The position numbers were made by a program, and so were the translations under genes. A stretch of DNA of 64,000 nucleotides from Diphasiastrum complanatum (Eukaryota; Streptophyta; Lycopodiopsida; Lycopodiales; Lycopodiaceae), in contig CM055096.1 of assembly GCA_029204225.1 (NCBI GenBank), positions 32,240,305 to 32,304,304 of the forward strand, read 5' to 3'. Positions 33,634 to 45,077 of this stretch are shown piece after piece. How positions within the stretch are numbered: the first letter of the stretch is position 1; the number at the start of each line of letters is the position of its first letter. The notes beneath the pieces were generated by a model. It was not told the origin of the DNA and made no database searches. It saw only the letters and a list, made by a program, of their open reading frames with translations.

Positions 33634-36470
33634 ATGGACGGCAGTATGCCTGTTACAAAGCCAGACTTTATCACTGAGAGCAAAGTTTTTCAAGAAGAAG
33701 CTTATCTTGAGAAAAGGGGATATAAACTCTCTTATATCAGAGACCCCAATCTCAAAAGCTTTGTGCGATTTGCTCTTGCTTCTATATTCTTACTGGAGCA
33801 AGAGTGTACCATTTCCAACACGAATATGAGATATTTGCTGAGAGCCCTAAACGAAGAACCCATTGTCTTTGAACATATTGCTTTTAAGCAATTCTGTAAA
33901 TTAGTAAAGATTAATCAGTTTTCCAGGGTTGGTTTGCAGATTGGTATTCTATGTATGCATGCCGGTGTGTTAACTGTGCAGGAAGATATCAGAATTGCAC
34001 CGGTACTGCTAGAGTTAGCTCGTTCAGTTGAGGCTAATTCCCAAATGCAAGCATCAAAGGCAACCACCATAGAAAAGGCATCATCATCATCATCAAGCCA
34101 ACACGAAGGGAGCTCGGTGAGGATGTCCTCTCCGTCGTCACAATATAAGACGCCTTCCAATGCAGAAAGGAGCAGAGAAGTGGAAGAAGAAATAGGAAAT
34201 GTAGCTGAGCAGGAGCAGAACCAAGAAGATATCCAACAAGAGCCAACACAAGAAGAAGAACAAATTCATGATATTCAGCAGGAAAGTGAAAGTGATGTCG
34301 AGGCACCAAACCTCGACGAAGAATTATATGAGAAGACTTTTGGTACATTGTTGTCAGACACACAAGCATCTATTAAACATTTTGTCAGCCTAGAGAAAGT
34401 CTCTAGGAAACTTGGCTCAAAGTATGATTCCATCCGAACAGACCTAATCCAAAAAAATGTAGAGGAAATCAAGACTGAGCTGTCACACAAGAGTAAAGAG
34501 CTTGAAGCAGTCCAAGCAGAGCTGAGCAGGAAGGATATAGCCCTCGAAGAAGCAAAAGGAAGACATGATGCTACGTTGGAGGTACTTGAAGTAATTCAAG
34601 AGCAGTCCAATGCTTTTGAAAATGAAAATTTATTGCTCAAACAATAGATCCAGACCCTGCAGGCTTCTTTGCAGGAGGAACGACATGTGCGAGCTACTTT
34701 CCAGAGTAGTAACGAGGAGCTGAGTGACAAACTCAGCAATGCCATTACCGACAAGGAGAGTGCTGAAGCAAATCAAAGATAGCTCTAGGACTCTGTTGCC
34801 CAGCCGCAGAATTCTGCAGATATTCTGAGGAAAGGCAACCAAATCTATAATAGACGGAACGAAGAGGCAATTCTATGGCGGATAAGCGCCGAAGTCACAT
34901 TGGGAGCCTGTGTATCTCATGGGAGATATAAGATCGACCCAACAAATTGGAAAGGTATTTAAGAAAGAACGATCCAAACCTTCCAGCTACAACATCTGCA
35001 ACCCCAGCTGAATGCATATGAGAAATTGAAAGAAGAACTAGAAGAGGCTAAGTTTCAATCAAGCCAGATCTAGAATTTTGAAGAGAAAGAACATGTTTAG
35101 CGCTAGGACCAATCTACGCAGATGGATGAGCCAGCCAAAGATACATCAGAAAAGGCCATCCAGACAGATATTATTTTTAAGCAAATTCAGAAAGATCAAG
35201 AGGTGCAGACTGACCCTGAGAATGTTGTGAAGCCAAAAGCAGCCAGTGACACAACTGCTGCAGACCAACCAGCAACGCTAGCAATCATTCCGTAGTAGGC
35301 TGAAGCATCACAGAATGGAGCTGTCGAGAGGAAGAACAAAGTAGTGTATTCACTACTAAAGACAGATTTTCAGACATTCCAACAAGAACTGGCATTTTTT
35401 CTTCCACCTTTTTGTAGTTCAGAACTCCAATGGAGAATGGATTACCTTCTTTTACCTAAACTTTTTGGTTATACTAAAGAACAATGGGAAAGCCCTTGGA
35501 CTTTTTCTAACCTCAACACTTTTGGGGCCAAACTAACAGTGTACCAAAAAGGTATCCTTGCTCTTGCCATTGTTCAGAATAAGTTCAATGTGCAAACTAA
35601 CTATATCCATGTTGTTACAGAATCTTTGTATATATATATATCCTAGAATATCTAAAAACATTTGAAAACAATATTTTTCCAGTTTTGGATGAGTATCATA
35701 ATAAGCTAGACTCAATTAGCATTTTTGATGTTAAAGAAGTTGTCCCTAGCCTTAATCCAATTACTTCCAGAATCTCCAGTCAGCTGTTATTCCCTGATCC
35801 GTGGGAAATCTACATAGATTGGGAAGCTAATTATTCTCATTATTTGGAGGAAGTTGAAGCAAATAATATACTTCGCTCTCCTATCCAATAACCAGACCAT
35901 ACCATACTTACAATTATATAAATATTGCTTCTCTTATTTCATATGCCCTTTTGTCCATTCAAAAATTGTACATTAAAGAAAAATTCCCAGAATATACATA
36001 TGCAGCCCTCTCACTAACTGTCCCTTCTGCTGAAATAGTTGGTACACTCATCTTGAAAATAACACATTGATCGACAACCCCCTTGCACCATTGGGAAATC
36101 AAGGAATGGGAGGTTATTCGAATCTATCATTTCAAGAAGATTACAACCAGAAGAATAATTACTACCTTGCTACAAAAGGGATGACCTTAGAGCAAGTCAA
36201 TGAAATCCATATTTAGGTTAAAACTCGCGACGTTTTGTGCGACGTTCTGTAGAGACGCAGTAGCAGATCTCAACCGACATCTTAATAGTTGGTAAACGAC
36301 ATTGAGGCCGATGATCATTCTTGTAAGGTCGACACTTCGTTCTTGAAATAAGCTGGGCCACTACCTTTTCCGACAAAATCTTTTTTGGCCTCAATGGACT
36401 TTCCTACATTAGAACTTGCAACAACGCCTTCTAACAAAAGCCTGCACTCCAAGAAAAAGCTCTTGATAGG
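33634..36470 (+). pseudogene. long unknown coiled-coil protein with stops at Gln codons
   Basis: From ATG 33634 a 338-residue open part contains an N-terminal folded-looking region, a Ser-rich linker, a Glu/Gln-rich stretch and a coiled coil. The frame continues in the same phase past TAG 34645, 34780, 34786, 35071, 35098, 35104, 35293 and 35296 and TAA 34960 to about 35640. It then shifts by slippage in a (TA)n run and goes on (LEYLKTFENNIFPVLDEYHN) to 35891. A further related-looking frame (about 36039-36470) has TAG 36214, 36250, 36286 and TAA 36283, 36349. There is no TGA. I recognise no family. It may be the structural ORF of an unknown element. Confidence 0.45.
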
Positions 36471-36518
36471 CCTTTCTTCTATTGCCTATCCTTCCCTCAT
36501 CTCTATCTTCTCATATTT

Positions 36519-36521
<3 letters not shown>

Positions 36522-36603
<82 letters not shown>

Positions 36604-36650
36604 CACACGCACGCACGCACCCACACACTCACACACACACACACACACAC
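36522..36650. repeat. (CT)n followed by (CA)n
   Basis: About 79 bp of CT, then about 50 bp of CA-rich repeat. Overlapping open frames coding Leu-Ser or His-Thr runs are artefacts. Confidence 0.97.
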
Positions 36651-36705
36651 ATTTGGCTTTGGCATTTTGTCATCTTGGTCCCCTTTCTTCTTTTTTTGGA
36701 AAAGA

Positions 36706-36722
36706 GGGGGGGGGGGGGGGGG
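36706..36722. repeat. poly-G tract (17 G)
   Basis: An uninterrupted run of G about 56 bp after the end of the microsatellite. Confidence 0.95.
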
Positions 36723-39606
36723 TGCACATTCTTGATTCTTGAATTAATCATTGATTTAGGATCAAATGCAACCTCGTTAGGTTTTATGACGCTCATTTGA
36801 TACCTGTAGGAATTATAGTTTTTTGTTTTGCCATCATGCATGTTTTGTCGTGTTTCTTAACACAGACCGCAGTACCTGCAAAGCTACTCTCATTCTATGT
36901 GCAGAGTAATGCCTGGTAATATACACGGGTTTATGTGCAACAATTTGACACCTACGACATTCAACACATAATCGAATCAGCCGAACTATTCGAAGGACGA
37001 ATGTTTTGACCTTCTGGCAAATCTTTATTTCTGGAGTAAAGGGTATCCATTCATGTCAATATCCACATTCGAATGTCATTTCAAACTATTCGAAGAAGCT
37101 CGAAGACCTGGCCATCTATGAACTACTTCACCTATTCGTATCGACATCAAATCAAAGATTGTTTCGACCATTCGAATACCTCGACAACACTTTCATGGGG
37201 GTGTTTGAACATTTGTTCGAACTCGAACATTTGGTCATCCAATTGTTCAATGGTCAACCGAACATCTTCGATTTGTAGCACACTGTACATATATTACACA
37301 TAGTAAACTGCACACTTGCCTACTGTCTATAGGTGTACCGATTTACATGTACATGTTTGTATAGAAGTAATGCCACATCAAATATCTGCAAATTACATTC
37401 ACGACCAACATCTGGTCACATTAAACTAGACTTATAATTGCAGATTAGTTAAGCATGCAAATCAATTTTTTTAATCACAAGTGTCATGTGTATATATACG
37501 TCTAGCTCACACTCACTATGCAGAGGAAGATTGAGCATCAAAAGTTATGCCACATTAAGGTTGTAGCCGCTTGTGTTGTTTGTGCTCCATATTGAGCAAA
37601 CACTCTTATGTCAAGCATTCACTAAGTGTAAAATATCAACAACACCTTTTACTATATGTGTCTAATCTCGATATGCGTGTGCTGTGATTGATTTCACTTT
37701 CCTAACTGCTTGTCTCAGTTCGCTCACTCAGTCTGATCGAATCACGAACGTCTACGACTCCTTAGAATTCAATAAGACTATCTCCGATGCTTGAGGAACG
37801 AATGCTATCTTTCTACATTACTACATCAATTTTGAATTGAGCTTCACTTTTGAACTAAACACTAGTAATTGTATATGCTATCTATTCTTTTTGGTGATTG
37901 TACTCGAATCACTCAATTCGTTCGAGTATGAAACTATTTCTAGCGGTCCTTAATGCATGAGCCGCAGGATAGGGCCTTCGTTTGAGGACAAGAGCTCAAG
38001 GGAAAGGTCCGTAGAAGGTCCCTTTTGAAGGTCGAGGAAGCCAATCTTTCCCTTGAAAACAACTTTTACTTTCTTTATTTTTTCTTATCAATTTATTTAT
38101 TTATTTCTGCAATGCACATTTAGCTTTGGTGCTTACAAAAATTTGAAAAAAGAAACAACCCAAAGTGTGTACATGCCGCTGAGGTGCTTTTTCTTCATAA
38201 AATAATGTAATGCGAAGTCTTCAATATTTTTTTTGTATTTTGGATGCACCTCTAGAGGTGGAATTTGATTGCAAGTGCAAGTGGAATAATCACTCGTTTT
38301 GTCTAGAATCCTCATCCTTGAGTGAAAGCAACACCTATGGACATTGTCCAGAATTTATGAAATAAAAAAAAATTTCAGACATGACACTAGTAAGTTTTCC
38401 CGCCCAAGTGGGTGGGCTTCACATTTTGAAAAATATGAGTTTGGTCCGAGCAGCTCATGCTGCCCATCACAGCGTGAACTGCCCGGAAACCCAATTTCTT
38501 TTAGTATATATAAATAGATTACGTAGTGGAAGGCCCGAGGCCTGGCCTATGCTCCCACCCTTGAGCAAGGCCCCTCCCTGCAAGGAAAGGCCTCGGACCC
38601 GAGCCTTCCACCCCCCAGAAGCGATGGAAGGGACTAGTAACCAAATATTAGTTAGATTCTATAAAACAGAAAGATCAAGAAAAGATGACAATTCTTTGCC
38701 GCTCGCTGCTGATATTGTTGCTTTCACTAATTAATGTACTACTAATTACTGGACAACGGGGAAGTTCGCCGGCGTCCGAGACATCTTACCCAGACTTATT
38801 GGATTATGGTTCACAAAGATGGTAAAAATAAAGCATGAACTTATTATATAAATGCTATAAGAAAGAAACCAGTGCAAGAGATGTGCAAGACACAAAAATA
38901 TAACTCTGTTATCGTCCTCCAAACATGGCCTTGTGTTGAGTCTTATTTAACTCGACCCAAGAATTTGCAATTCTGTTTCAGTGGTTCACTAGGAAGGGAC
39001 AAACAAAAAATTTACAATGCAACTCAGCAGTGGCAACAAGAAGCAGTTGATTGTACATTTTGAGCACGAGCTACTACTAGTTTGATCCATATGTAAAATC
39101 TAAAGCAGCAATTAATTAGTAGCCTTAGCAGCTTCACAGAAGAAAAGTTCAAATCTAATTTTTCAAGAAAATCGAAACGACAAAGCCAATAACTCCTGAC
39201 GAAGCATTATTTTCTTTTCTATGCTCTTTCCACAGGAACTATAAACCGCCTGTAAGCAAATTCATGTTGACGATATCAATCTTTGAAATGATTGATTACA
39301 AATTATACGTCAAAGTTCATTATGTGAAGCTGATCTCTCTTTTCCTTAAAGCTTACGCCTTAAGAATTCGTTGCGCTATGAAATCAAACTATAATAACAT
39401 GAAACAATGGAATATTTTGAAATTCAATTCAAAACAGAAAATGGAAATCGCTTATGGTTTCCATTTTTCACTTGATTAGTATTGTCCTTTATGGAACATG
39501 TCTAAAAAGGCTGTGACGCTTGCAACCTCTGCATCTACAAGAGGTTTCTTACGATCATAGCCTGAAATATCTTCTGCTTGGATCAATTATAGTAGTAGGA
39601 CCTCGG
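36723..39606. other. non-coding, with TTCGAA/ATTCGA-rich block and a GC hairpin
   Basis: No gene seen. 36960-37275 is unusually rich in TTCGAA and ATTCGA-type hexamers (about a dozen). 38517-38620 holds an imperfect inverted repeat built on GTGGAAGGC..CGAGGCC, downstream of a TATATATAAATAG box (about 38500), suggesting an LTR remnant. 38800-39600 is AT-rich 3' flank of the GT47 gene. Confidence 0.45.
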
Positions 39607-41556
39607 TCACCATTTGTTGAGCTTTTTAAATTCAATCCGTTGCAGGATATTCCTGATAGAAATATCGAACGCATCCTCATATTCTGAAAGCTTTGACCCC
39701 GGTTCTGCATAGAGGAGTCCAGGCACAACATCATAGATAATTTTCTTCCGCATCTTCTCTATCACCCTTACGGGTATCTTCTGGAGTACTTCGATAACAT
39801 TGATCCGATCATCTTTCAAGGCCTTACTGGGAATGAAAATAGAGTAGCTAGTTTCGTTTATAGGCAGATGCCAAGGATATTGCAAATAAGCCGTGAAAGG
39901 ATCAAACAGAACGGGAATGCAACCGGCTACTAAAGAATCAAAGACCGATCGTCGCGTAGGGCTGTCTCCTGGAGGCTGCAGGCAAAAATGAGAATGGAGA
40001 AAGAGAGACATGGTGGATTCTGGACGAAAGCATACGCCTCCACCGCAATCTAGAAGATGACAGATAGCTGGATACTGTTGACACTGCTGAATTAACCTGT
40101 TTCGAACATTGTGCGGTTGATTAGGTCTAGGCTGCCCAGCAAAGCTTACTAGATTGCCTCGTTGAGCTGTGTGGATGTGTTCCTGCCAAGAACGAATAGC
40201 AGTGTCTGACTTGGGGTGGAAAAACGTGGGATGCGGAACGCCAATGTCATTTTCATGCCACGCGTGCCTTTCTATGAGAAGCTTTAACACGTTCTGCATT
40301 TGAGGATGTGATAAGAAATTGCTACCCCAAGCTTTGGGATCATTATCAGCTCTCCGAAAATCATAAGAAATCTTTCCAAGAGCCATAACGTGATCATGAC
40401 CGTGATGCCTCCTCCACCAGCTTTGCTCTTCAAGCCAAATTTCAAGCTCCGAACCAAGTTTATCTTTTCTATCGTTCGTTATATTTTCTGCAAAATGCCA
40501 TCTCATAACGTCCAGGCCTCCGTAATAAGGGATGTAGAAAACCACGGCTTTTTCAGGGTCATTTGTAAGGCAGGGGTGCTTCAAGACACGAGCATGGAAA
40601 ACTAGTTCTAGTGCATATTGATTGGTGTCATACCATTGTCCCTCAGGAAGAAGAACGCTTTCATCACGGTTTATCGCAGGCGTTCCTAGTCCAAAGTTAG
40701 CAAACGAATCGCACATGTTGAGCCATGGAATGAGAGAGTCGCATTGCCTCACAAGATCGACATTGAATTTCGGCGGCAAATTGTAAACATAAATTGCTTT
40801 TCTTTCGCAAGAACTAGCTCCTTCAGACAGCTTAACGGAATCTTGTCCTTCCTCTTGCATCGTTTTGAAGATCCGAAAAAGTTCCTCCATAGCTTCTACA
40901 TCATCTCTTGTATCGTACTGTTCAATTGCCGTAGAAGAATTATTGTCCAAACCTACTTGAACTTCATCTTCCCAAAGAATTTCAGGATGAGATCCATTTT
41001 TAAAGATCGAAGGGATTCTCGCCGATGCACCAGCAGATGCATTATCATGTGCATGCAATGACCTTTCACTTTCGAGCTGGTTCTCCTTTTCTTCTGATTG
41101 TTTCGACGCGTATTCACGATCCGTTTTCGTAGATTTTAGCATGTTTCTGCCAACAAGGCTTTTTGTGTTGGCCTGTCTATCCTCCCCAAGGACATCACCT
41201 CCACGAGAATATTGGACCGGGTAAACAATCTTTACTCCTGGTAGCATGGTGGTGATTTCCTTCTGCAGATTCTCAGAATTCACCTCCCCGCTGTGGGATC
41301 GTTTTATAATCATGGTTACACATCCATTTTCTTGAAGATCGTTGTGGTAGAAAGATATGTACCATAAAAAAACTACTGACATTAGAAGTACTGGAGGAAG
41401 TAGCAATCTCCGATTGACCATCGTCACCAAGCCGGACCAGCTACAGCACAAGCAAAGGTCTTTGTGATAAACGCTTCCAGAATACCATTCACTGTCGTCC
41501 TTGTTGCTTCTCCTCCAGTGCCATAGCAGCTCAACTTCATGGAACAGGTCCCTCAA
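39607..41556 (-). CDS. GT47 exostosin-family glycosyltransferase, MUR3-like clade
   Basis: Single-exon gene of 649 residues. A transmembrane segment (about 51-70) after a basic stretch fits a type II Golgi anchor. A variable stem (71-245) precedes the exostosin catalytic region: IYVYNLPPKFN (255-265), FYIPYYGGLD, SWWRRHHGHDH, HPTFFHP, LLDCGGGVC, and FCLQPPGDSPTRRS (524-537) with AGCIPVLFDPFTAYLQY. These are hallmarks of plant GT47 subfamily A, which contains xyloglucan galactosyltransferases such as MUR3 and XLT2 that use UDP-galactose. Exact sugar and acceptor cannot be told from sequence. The first ATG is used; Met46, just before the membrane segment, would also give a complete protein. No damage or transposon insertion is visible, and the stop is TGA. 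Confidence 0.93.
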   Translation of the reverse strand: MRDLFHEVELLWHWRRSNKDDSEWYSGSVYHKDLCLCCSWSGLVTMVNRRLLLPPVLLMSVVFLWYISFYHNDLQENGCVTMIIKRSHSGEVNSENLQKEITTMLPGVKIVYPVQYSRGGDVLGEDRQANTKSLVGRNMLKSTKTDREYASKQSEEKENQLESERSLHAHDNASAGASARIPSIFKNGSHPEILWEDEVQVGLDNNSSTAIEQYDTRDDVEAMEELFRIFKTMQEEGQDSVKLSEGASSCERKAIYVYNLPPKFNVDLVRQCDSLIPWLNMCDSFANFGLGTPAINRDESVLLPEGQWYDTNQYALELVFHARVLKHPCLTNDPEKAVVFYIPYYGGLDVMRWHFAENITNDRKDKLGSELEIWLEEQSWWRRHHGHDHVMALGKISYDFRRADNDPKAWGSNFLSHPQMQNVLKLLIERHAWHENDIGVPHPTFFHPKSDTAIRSWQEHIHTAQRGNLVSFAGQPRPNQPHNVRNRLIQQCQQYPAICHLLDCGGGVCFRPESTMSLFLHSHFCLQPPGDSPTRRSVFDSLVAGCIPVLFDPFTAYLQYPWHLPINETSYSIFIPSKALKDDRINVIEVLQKIPVRVIEKMRKKIIYDVVPGLLYAEPGSKLSEYEDAFDISIRNILQRIEFKKLNKW

Positions 41557-41607
41557 AGATGAAAGATCTTGGAATTCGGAAATGGCGCGATTTTCTTTCT
41601 CTGTTGA

Positions 41608-41802
41608 TTAGGATATACCGAACATCTTTCTGCATTTCCAGGCAGTAATTGTCTTGAACATCTTTTCAACTGAGATATCGTCGACTTCTGCCATGGTCAC
41701 TCTTGGCAATCCGGGCAGCTCTTTCTTGCTTGCCCGATCTGACAAGCGAGATCGTCGCACATACTCGTCGACGCTTCTCCTTCTGCTACATTCACAAACC
41801 AT
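41608..41802 (-). other. 64-codon upstream ORF of the GT47 gene
   Basis: ATG at 41802, Arg-rich start (MVCECSRRRSVDEYVRRSR), ends 51 bases before the GT47 start codon. It may be a translated upstream ORF or chance. No known domain. Confidence 0.35.
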
Positions 41803-42145
41803 GATACTGCAATTCCTGTTACAGATCTTCTAAATCACAGATCCAGATACTGATTAGCACTTACCCCCACCTTCCACGAGCCATTTACCCATTCAAACTA
41901 TTATTCATCATGTCGTCCATGTCGTGTCCACGATGATGGCCGCAATCTCCACGCTGGATATATAGCGAAGAAAGAGACGATCACGATGATTGATTGATTG
42001 CCATTTACCCTCTGTAAACTAAGCGCTGAACACTTGCAAAATTTGCCAATTGTCCCAAACATGGCGAGCCAGAAGGAAAACCAGAATAAAAACAATACAA
42101 TACGTAAATTAGTGAAGTTAGTGCTATGTTGTAAGGGTGGTTTCA
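41803..42145 (-). promoter_or_regulatory. probable promoter and 5' flank of the GT47 gene
   Basis: The region upstream of the GT47 gene on the minus strand, up to the poly-G tract. No clear TATA box was seen. Assigned by position only. Confidence 0.35.
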
Positions 42146-42146
42146 C

Positions 42147-42169
42147 GGGGGGAAGGGGGGGGGGGGGGG
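42147..42169. repeat. poly-G tract followed by TTGGGG/TTTAGG-like sequence
   Basis: G6-AA-G15 followed by TTGGGGTTTGGGGTTTAGG. The second part resembles degenerate plant telomere repeats, but only two to three units are present. Confidence 0.8.
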
Positions 42170-42317
42170 TTGGGGTTTGGGGTTTAGGCCAATACCAAAT
42201 TTTATTGATGACTAGGTGAGAGCTAATCTTTCATGTGCAAAATTTTTTTGCTTCTAGATTTATATGAAAATTTTACTTTTGGAAGTGCCTCCATGATACA
42301 TAAAAATGAGCACATGC

Positions 42318-42457
42318 TACTATGGATGATGTATGTTGTTCTGATAATCATTAGGGCTTGTTTCACTAGGAGTGTAGACCTATAAGTTACTATGGATGAT
42401 GTATGTTGTTCTTATAATCATTAGGGCTTGTTTCACTAGGAATGTAGACCTATAAGT
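42318..42457. repeat. 70-bp tandem duplication
   Basis: Two units with period 70 (42318-42387 and 42388-42457), differing at only a few positions ('gttctgataatc' versus 'gttcttataatc'), so a recent duplication. Non-coding. Confidence 0.95.
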
Positions 42458-43136
42458 CTTATACTTTAGTAGTCCCACTTGTTCACCCAAGCTAGTATTC
42501 CCTTGGTGGCACACTATAAAAGAGACCACAATGTTGCCAATTGCATGTCAATGTGCCTTTTGCCCTCATCCAAGGGTGGTGGGGCCTTAGTGGGTGGGAG
42601 TGACTTATGTCCACCACCACCCTTGGGATTAGGGTGGACCCACGCTTGCCATCTCATCTAGGTTGGCAATGTGATGCCCTTTTGAAAAGCCACCTTAGGC
42701 CAGCTCACAAGTCTTGCATCAACAAGTGAGAGAGCTTAGCATCTTGAAAAGTTTGGCTCTATTGTATAGAAGTGGGGCACAAATCTTGCATTGACAAGGA
42801 AGACAAGTGACAATATCAAATAGGCGGGCGACTAATTTTAGAAACCAACCATCTCTCTTGTTGTATATAAGTGGGGTAGATTATATCCATGCATAAGGGT
42901 CACTAGTGATCAAGTGCACACTCTAAGGCATTTAATTGCAAGTATGTGTTCAAGAAAAAAGAACTATTCTCTCGAGCTCTGACATGAACGAATATGCAAG
43001 TGTAATCTTCAAAATAAGTGCTATAGTTATATTCAAAATGATTAGTTACATGGAAACCGTAGCTATGGTGGCTAGGTAACAAGATCGAGGAGAGTAAGTT
43101 GGATAGAGTGGATTGTAATGTAAGCTATGTGAGAGA
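42458..43136. other. non-coding, no gene seen
   Basis: A G/C-balanced region with a short CCACC-rich stretch near 42610. No coding signal or repeat border recognised. Confidence 0.4.
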
Positions 43137-43651
43137 GGAAATGATAATATGACATTAGTAATCATCTGTCCTACGTGATTTGGAGAAGAAAGCTTATTCA
43201 AGCAAGGAAAAAAAACTACTTTTAGTATTGTAGTCTATCATGCTAGTTGAGAATTACCTCCTCTCTATCTCTCTCACGTAGAATCATTTTTCGCTTTTCA
43301 TGACAAAAAAAGGAGGTGCCTCGAAGAACGTAATTTTTGCGCCTATTTTTTTCTTTCCAAAGTCTTTTACATGCACCTTCCAGGATGCGGAAGGTGCATG
43401 TAAATTTTTTCCTGAAAGGTGCATGTAAAATTTTTTTTACGTGACCTTTGGCGCAGAAGGTGCATGTAAAAAAAATTACAACAAAACAAGAAGTAAAAAA
43501 AGTGTTCACGCAATGGAAGGTCACTTCCAATGTTGGTCTGGTATCGTGTTTTTGTGATACCAGCAGGTTCCTGGTATGAAATTTTTTTTGGCTTTGGGCT
43601 TGGGGGTAGGGTTTCAAATACCTCGTATAAACTGGACTCTAGGACCAGTAT
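43137..43651 (+). repeat. hairpin-bearing repeat, copy 2 (blocks X and Y)
   Basis: Block X (43137-43236) and block Y (43255-43651) lie almost adjacent here. Y carries serial inverted motifs: ACATGCACCTT ... AAGGTGCATGT near 43370-43400 and further arms to about 43470. It ends at a new LTR starting TGTCATGCCC. Open frames across it differ from those of the other copies. Confidence 0.85.
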
Positions 43652-44126
43652 TGTCATGCCCATGCCTAGTCTCGGATAGCGTGTCCATACTAGAGACCGG
43701 TAGACCATCAACCCGTAAGTTAATTTTGACTATAAGGGAATTGGGGCCCTTATGTGTACATGGTCATAATTAATGGTTGTAGGCCTAAACACATGGTGGT
43801 GGAGCTGGTATGGGTCTGTCAGTGAGTCACTAGAGAACTGGATGACGTGGCCCAGATAGGTTGCAGAGGTGTCCAGTGAGGTGTCACAGTGCACTACTAG
43901 TGGTGCATGGGCCTTGGAGGGTATAAGTATATCTATTGGGCTCTCACTAGTGTATGCTTGATTCTGTGATTGGTAGCTACATGCTGCTAGTGTGATTGAT
44001 CCATAGCTTGGAGGCTAGATCCGTACGATCTAGGTTTGGTTGGTTTGGTTTATCCACCACCCATTCCCTTTGTTGTTGCTTTGTTTGGCATGCTTAGGAT
44101 AGTATCCTGTGTGTAGGACTTTATAT
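43652..44126 (+). mobile_element. probable Ty3-type 5' LTR
   Basis: Starts TGTCATGCCC, exactly where copy 2 of the repeat stops matching copies 1 and 3, and ends just before a primer binding site. A TATA-like GTATAAGTATA lies near 43921. The right border is inferred from the primer binding site, because no CA end is visible. Confidence 0.5.
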
Positions 44127-44138
44127 TGGTATCAAAGC
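44127..44138 (+). other. primer binding site
   Basis: TGGTATCAAAGC, 11 of 12 matches to the plant initiator-tRNA-Met primer binding site. No gag follows before the microsatellite at 44367. Confidence 0.7.
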
Positions 44139-44365
44139 TGAGCAAATGGTAAAATAGGCTGCTAATTGCAAAAAATAGCAGATGCATTCACCTCATTGCT
44201 TCTTGCAAGAAACATAAAGGAAAATTGGAAAAAAGATAGCATGTGGTTGCTTTAGAAATTGCGCCTCTGTGCGGCCCTCCCGCACGCCCATAATCAGTGA
44301 ATAGCCTGTAGAAAAGAGGGAGGGTGGTGGGGAGGGAAGGCGTGACTCCATCCCTCACCCACCAG

Positions 44366-44366
<1 letters not shown>

Positions 44367-44445
<79 letters not shown>
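44367..44445. repeat. (CT)n microsatellite
   Basis: About 79 bp of pure CT. Leu-Ser and Arg-Glu open frames on both strands are artefacts. Confidence 0.98.
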
Positions 44446-44446
<1 letters not shown>

Positions 44447-44511
44447 GCTCTAGGAGGGAAAGCGCGGGTGTGCTGGCTGACCCGAGGTCTATTGTGTTTT
44501 GGAGGGAACAA

Positions 44512-44541
<30 letters not shown>
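44512..44541. repeat. poly-G tract (30 G)
   Basis: An uninterrupted run of about 30 G about 66 bp after the (CT)n tract, the longest homopolymer in the window. Confidence 0.95.
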
Positions 44542-44542
<1 letters not shown>

Positions 44543-45075
44543 GTGCGCTTAATTATACATGCACAATGGTTTTCCCTGCAATTGTGATTTTGTTGTTTTT
44601 TTCTATGGGTATTGCCAGACCCTCATTGGACAAAGTAAATGTGATTGCAATTGTCTTACAATAGCTTATGTAACTGAGTTAATAAGTTTTTGATGGCATT
44701 ATAAGATTATACTCCATTTTTAGTTGCTTAAAGTCAAAATTGCAAGATTCGTTGGTATAATTTAATAAGCACATAGGTCTATTTAAAAAAACAGTGTTTT
44801 TTTGGACATTGTCTTATTAACGATACATTAGAGGAATTCCAAAATAAAAAAAGACCCTTTGTAAAGATGCTTTTTTCTTTTTTTTCAACTTTGAAAGCTT
44901 TTTTTGGACCAATAATAAAAGTACATGTGTACATTTACGTTATGTAAAAATCTGCCCAAAAAATCTTGGGGCACATTTTTTAAAAATAAACATCTACAAA
45001 GAAATAGAAAAAAAAAATTCCCATTAATTAGTATTGGAGGAAGAGAAAAGAATATGGGAGGGTGTGTTAAATAAT
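44542..45075. other. non-coding, AT-rich
   Basis: Homopolymer A and T runs, no gene seen. Confidence 0.5.
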
Positions 45076-45077
45076 AA

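Noticed and set aside
33634..36470. Reassigned genetic code (TAG/TAA read as Gln)
   Set aside because: The two intact host genes (432 and 649 codons) contain no in-frame TAG or TAA, and the POLAR-like gene implies a land plant with the standard code.
36385..36742. Open frames of 86-116 codons across the 36.5-kb microsatellite
   Set aside because: Low-complexity Ser/Leu, His/Thr and Gly runs from CT, CA and G repeats.
42147..42190. Interstitial telomere repeat
   Set aside because: Only two or three degenerate TTTGGGG/TTTAGG units after a G run; too short.
44188..44587. Arg-Glu and Leu-Ser open frames at 44.2-44.6 kb
   Set aside because: Translation of (CT)n and poly-G on both strands.
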